Source: CAYHWW01 sp964360145
Lineage (GTDB): Bacteria > Bdellovibrionota > UBA1018 > CAYHWW01
Length of the DNA stretch: 7,651 nucleotides
NCBI GenBank assembly: GCA_964360145.1
Contig: CAYHWW010000157.1
Location: forward strand, 1 to 7,651
Direction of reading: 5' to 3'
Positions within the stretch are counted from its first letter, which is position 1, and each line of letters starts with the position of its first letter. The position numbers and the translations under genes were made by a program. Shown piece by piece: positions 5,766 through 7,651 of the stretch. A model generated the notes under the pieces. The model did no database searches, was not told the DNA's origin, and saw only the letters and a program-made list of their open reading frames with translations.

Positions 5766-7499
5766 TTACGGCACCGCTTTTGGCGGCTCGGGTGCAGCCT
5801 TGGGAGGCAAACAGGACTCGACAAGCGTACAGAACGCCTGGATCTTGGCCGCGTCTATCTGCCCCGTTTCGTAGAGATAGAGAACATGTTGTGGCTTACG
5901 ATGGGGGGCGCCAGCCGGCGGAATACCCAGCATCGTCTCAAGCTCGCCTGGTATCGTTTTAATGCTCAGCGTAAGTCCTGGAGCTTTCGAATCCTCAATC
6001 AGCTGATTGATGTCGGCGTGCTCGTGCTTGCTGTTGTCGTCGTCATGGATAACCGCATGAGGTACTCCAAGGTGGCTCAGGAGATTCATGAACCGATGGA
6101 TGTTGTACTTCCCTAGGCAGTCCATGACATAAAGTCCGCAGTCGGCACCCCGAATCTTCCCTTCGCCTACGAGCCTATTGATGAGAGCGATCTCCGTCGG
6201 TCCCTCGACCAACAGCACGTGATTCGCAAAGAACACGCTTGAACGATCGGCGTTAAGCCAGAGGAAATGCTTCACTGCCTCCATTTCAGGTTTCGCATCG
6301 TCGGCATGCAGATGTTCCGCCATCTTTGGGTACTTCTTCGAAATTGCAATGATCGCTTGATTGGCGTCAACGATGGCTTGCCACGCGGAGTCCCCGACCT
6401 GAAACGCAGCCACCTGTCCGCTGGATCGGCGCAGGCGCACGATGGAGGGGATGTCTGCTGCGTTCTTGCTCACGAAGTGCGCAGAGTGAGTCGCACAGAC
6501 GACTTGCCAATGCTCGGCCCCAGCAACTGCCATGAGGTTTCGAGCGAGCACTTCCTGCTGAGGCGGATGGAGAAACGCCTCGGGCTCCTCGAACAGAACA
6601 AGCGTCAAGGAAGGCGTGAAGTCTTTGGCCTTCTTGGTCGCTTTCTTGCCGACATAGCGTGCACCGAGCTGAATCAGCGAGTAGATAAAGTGCCGTTGGA
6701 ATCCAGAGCCGTAGTAGTCAATTGCTTGCGCCTTGCCGTGGAACTGGTCGAATAAGTCCCATCCGAGCATCGACTTGATAATCTCGGCTGCTGATGGTGG
6801 AGGGAACTTCAGCTTGAACTCAGATTCCCACGGCTTCAGCAAGGCGTTCAGCTCTGACTCGAACCCAGATAGAGAGCGATCATCGGCTGTCTTCTCGTTC
6901 CGGATGGTGTCGGAGAACTTCTGCACGCTGGCTGAGAAGTCGGCATAGGATTTCCCGGCCTCGACCACATCACTCATGATGTCTGTCAGAAGGTCACGGA
7001 GCGCAGAAGGGCCGGTCAGCTTTGCGTGTTCATCCACCTTGCTGATCGCTGGGATATAGATTAAATCCCCGAACTTTCCACTCTGAACGTTCTTCGCACC
7101 ATAGAAGGACTCATTGGAAAGGGAGCCGTCATTCTTATAACCGAATATGGAGCCCGCCGCCGACTTGGCGTCATGCGTCTTGGCCACTGTTTGAAAGTAC
7201 TTCCGCACACGCAGCGCTTTCGAGGCGACCTTGTAATCATCCGCGAGCGACTCATGCTCCTCGTCTGTTAGCGAGAACACCAGCTCGATCCATGATTCCT
7301 GATCTTTGGTTGCCACATAGGGAAAGTCGTTGCCCGGCTTGAACTTGAAGCTGTCTTTCTCGTAGAAGGCCCGTACGGCATCTATGACACTGCTCTTCCC
7401 AGCGTTGTTTGATCCCACGAGTAAGCTATAGCTCTTGAGAACAATCTCCTGCTCGATAATTCCGCGGAAGTTATGAATCTTTAGCCCCGTGAGTTTCAT
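5766..7499 (-). CDS. OLD-family ATP-dependent endonuclease (ABC-type ATPase + TOPRIM)
   Basis: This is a 577-residue protein of the overcoming-lysogenization-defect (OLD) type. In this family an SMC/ABC-like ATPase controls a TOPRIM nuclease that cuts DNA with divalent metal. The start carries a typical 'LxIxNFRGI' opening and Walker A GSNNAGKS at 29-36. A signature-like GSGFQRHF lies at 264-271, Walker B LVLFEEPEAFLHP at 300-312, and an H-loop THS at 338-340. The TOPRIM half starts with LLVEGPTE (429-436, acidic E432), followed by D460 in VMDCLGKYN and the HDDDN cluster at 485-489. All expected catalytic positions are present, so it looks active. The tail after about 563 is Pro/Ala/Lys-rich and probably disordered. 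The ATG has a purine-rich Shine-Dalgarno (AAGGA, 4 nt away). It is the first gene of the cassette. Gabija GajA shares this fold, but no GajB-type UvrD helicase is adjacent. Stand-alone OLD proteins are linked to anti-phage defence; the role here is inferred. Confidence 0.93.
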   Translation of the reverse strand: MKLTGLKIHNFRGIIEQEIVLKSYSLLVGSNNAGKSSVIDAVRAFYEKDSFKFKPGNDFPYVATKDQESWIELVFSLTDEEHESLADDYKVASKALRVRKYFQTVAKTHDAKSAAGSIFGYKNDGSLSNESFYGAKNVQSGKFGDLIYIPAISKVDEHAKLTGPSALRDLLTDIMSDVVEAGKSYADFSASVQKFSDTIRNEKTADDRSLSGFESELNALLKPWESEFKLKFPPPSAAEIIKSMLGWDLFDQFHGKAQAIDYYGSGFQRHFIYSLIQLGARYVGKKATKKAKDFTPSLTLVLFEEPEAFLHPPQQEVLARNLMAVAGAEHWQVVCATHSAHFVSKNAADIPSIVRLRRSSGQVAAFQVGDSAWQAIVDANQAIIAISKKYPKMAEHLHADDAKPEMEAVKHFLWLNADRSSVFFANHVLLVEGPTEIALINRLVGEGKIRGADCGLYVMDCLGKYNIHRFMNLLSHLGVPHAVIHDDDNSKHEHADINQLIEDSKAPGLTLSIKTIPGELETMLGIPPAGAPHRKPQHVLYLYETGQIDAAKIQAFCTLVESCLPPKAAPEPPKAVP

Positions 7500-7651
7500 A
7501 CCATCCTTTCCGTGACCCCACCGAGAAGCATCTTTAGATGTATGTCCATTCTTCTAACACTTAACGGTTGATTATACGGCCCATATTGGTCGTGACCTGC
7601 CGATCGTTCAACCTAAGAGCGGACACTCCACACCGATCAAGACCCTTGTCA
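7500..7651. other. Non-coding leader upstream of the cassette
   Basis: I see no ORF worth calling in this stretch. It contains the candidate promoter, the GGTC-gt-GACC dyad and an imperfect inverted repeat with arms TTAacGGTTGA (7561-7571) and TCAACCTAA (7608-7616) that flanks the -10/-35 region. The purine-rich Shine-Dalgarno sequence of the first gene, GGAAAGGA, ends four bases before its ATG. Any divergent upstream gene would lie outside the window. Confidence 0.5.
7571..7599 (-). promoter_or_regulatory. Candidate promoter of the four-gene cassette
   Basis: Read on the minus strand, 7576-7571 is a perfect TATAAT -10 box, about 72 nt upstream of the ATG of the OLD-family gene. With a 17-nt spacer the -35 hexamer would be CAGGTC (7599-7594), a poor match to TTGACA, and there is no extended -10 TG. 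Transcription would start near 7563, giving a leader of roughly 60 nt. A short dyad, GGTC-gt-GACC (7588-7597), overlaps the spacer and the -35 edge. A weak -35 beside a dyad suits an activated or repressed promoter, but that is inference. It is the only clear promoter-like site seen upstream of the cassette. Confidence 0.4.

Noticed and set aside
5766..7499. Gabija (GajA) assignment for the OLD-family gene.
   Set aside because: The fold is shared, but the partner UvrD-like GajB is absent; the next gene is DUF262-HNH.
1..7651. CRISPR arrays, insertion sequences, integrase or transposase genes.
   Set aside because: No regularly spaced direct repeats, terminal repeats with a transposase, or recombinase motifs were found on either strand.

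Overview
The window is an accessory, defence-island-like segment from a Gram-negative bacterium, most likely a member of the Pseudomonadota. That assignment rests on protein style, mid-range GC (about the mid-50s percent by eye) and Shine-Dalgarno usage. There is no rRNA, complete tRNA or housekeeping gene to anchor it taxonomically. All four supported genes lie on the minus strand, so transcription runs from high to low coordinates.

Layout in transcription order. 7651-7500: a non-coding leader with a perfect TATAAT -10 box and a small dyad next to it. 7499-5766: an OLD-family protein, an ABC-type ATPase with a C-terminal TOPRIM nuclease domain. 5765-5603: a 163-nt gap holding two mutually exclusive hairpins and a possible 27-codon ORF whose stop overlaps the next start (ATGA). 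5602-3821: a DUF262 plus DUF1524/HNH protein of the GmrSD/SspE type. 3767-1494 (or from GTG 3803): an Mrr-like PD-(D/E)XK nuclease fused to an nSTAND3 NTPase. 1377-445 (or from ATG 1410): a DUF4238 protein. 444-1: no credible gene, only short inverted repeats.

The four genes read as one co-directional cassette. Three of them carry an NTPase or NTP-sensing module together with a different nuclease fold: ATPase with TOPRIM, DUF262 with HNH, and STAND with PD-(D/E)XK. The fourth is an uncharacterised family often met near defence genes. No methyltransferase, helicase, CRISPR gene, integrase or transposase is present. The set therefore does not match classical restriction-modification, Gabija (no GajB-type helicase), BREX, DISARM or Ssp/Dnd. 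It is either a stack of stand-alone anti-phage genes under one promoter or an undescribed multi-gene system. The sequence alone cannot decide between these.
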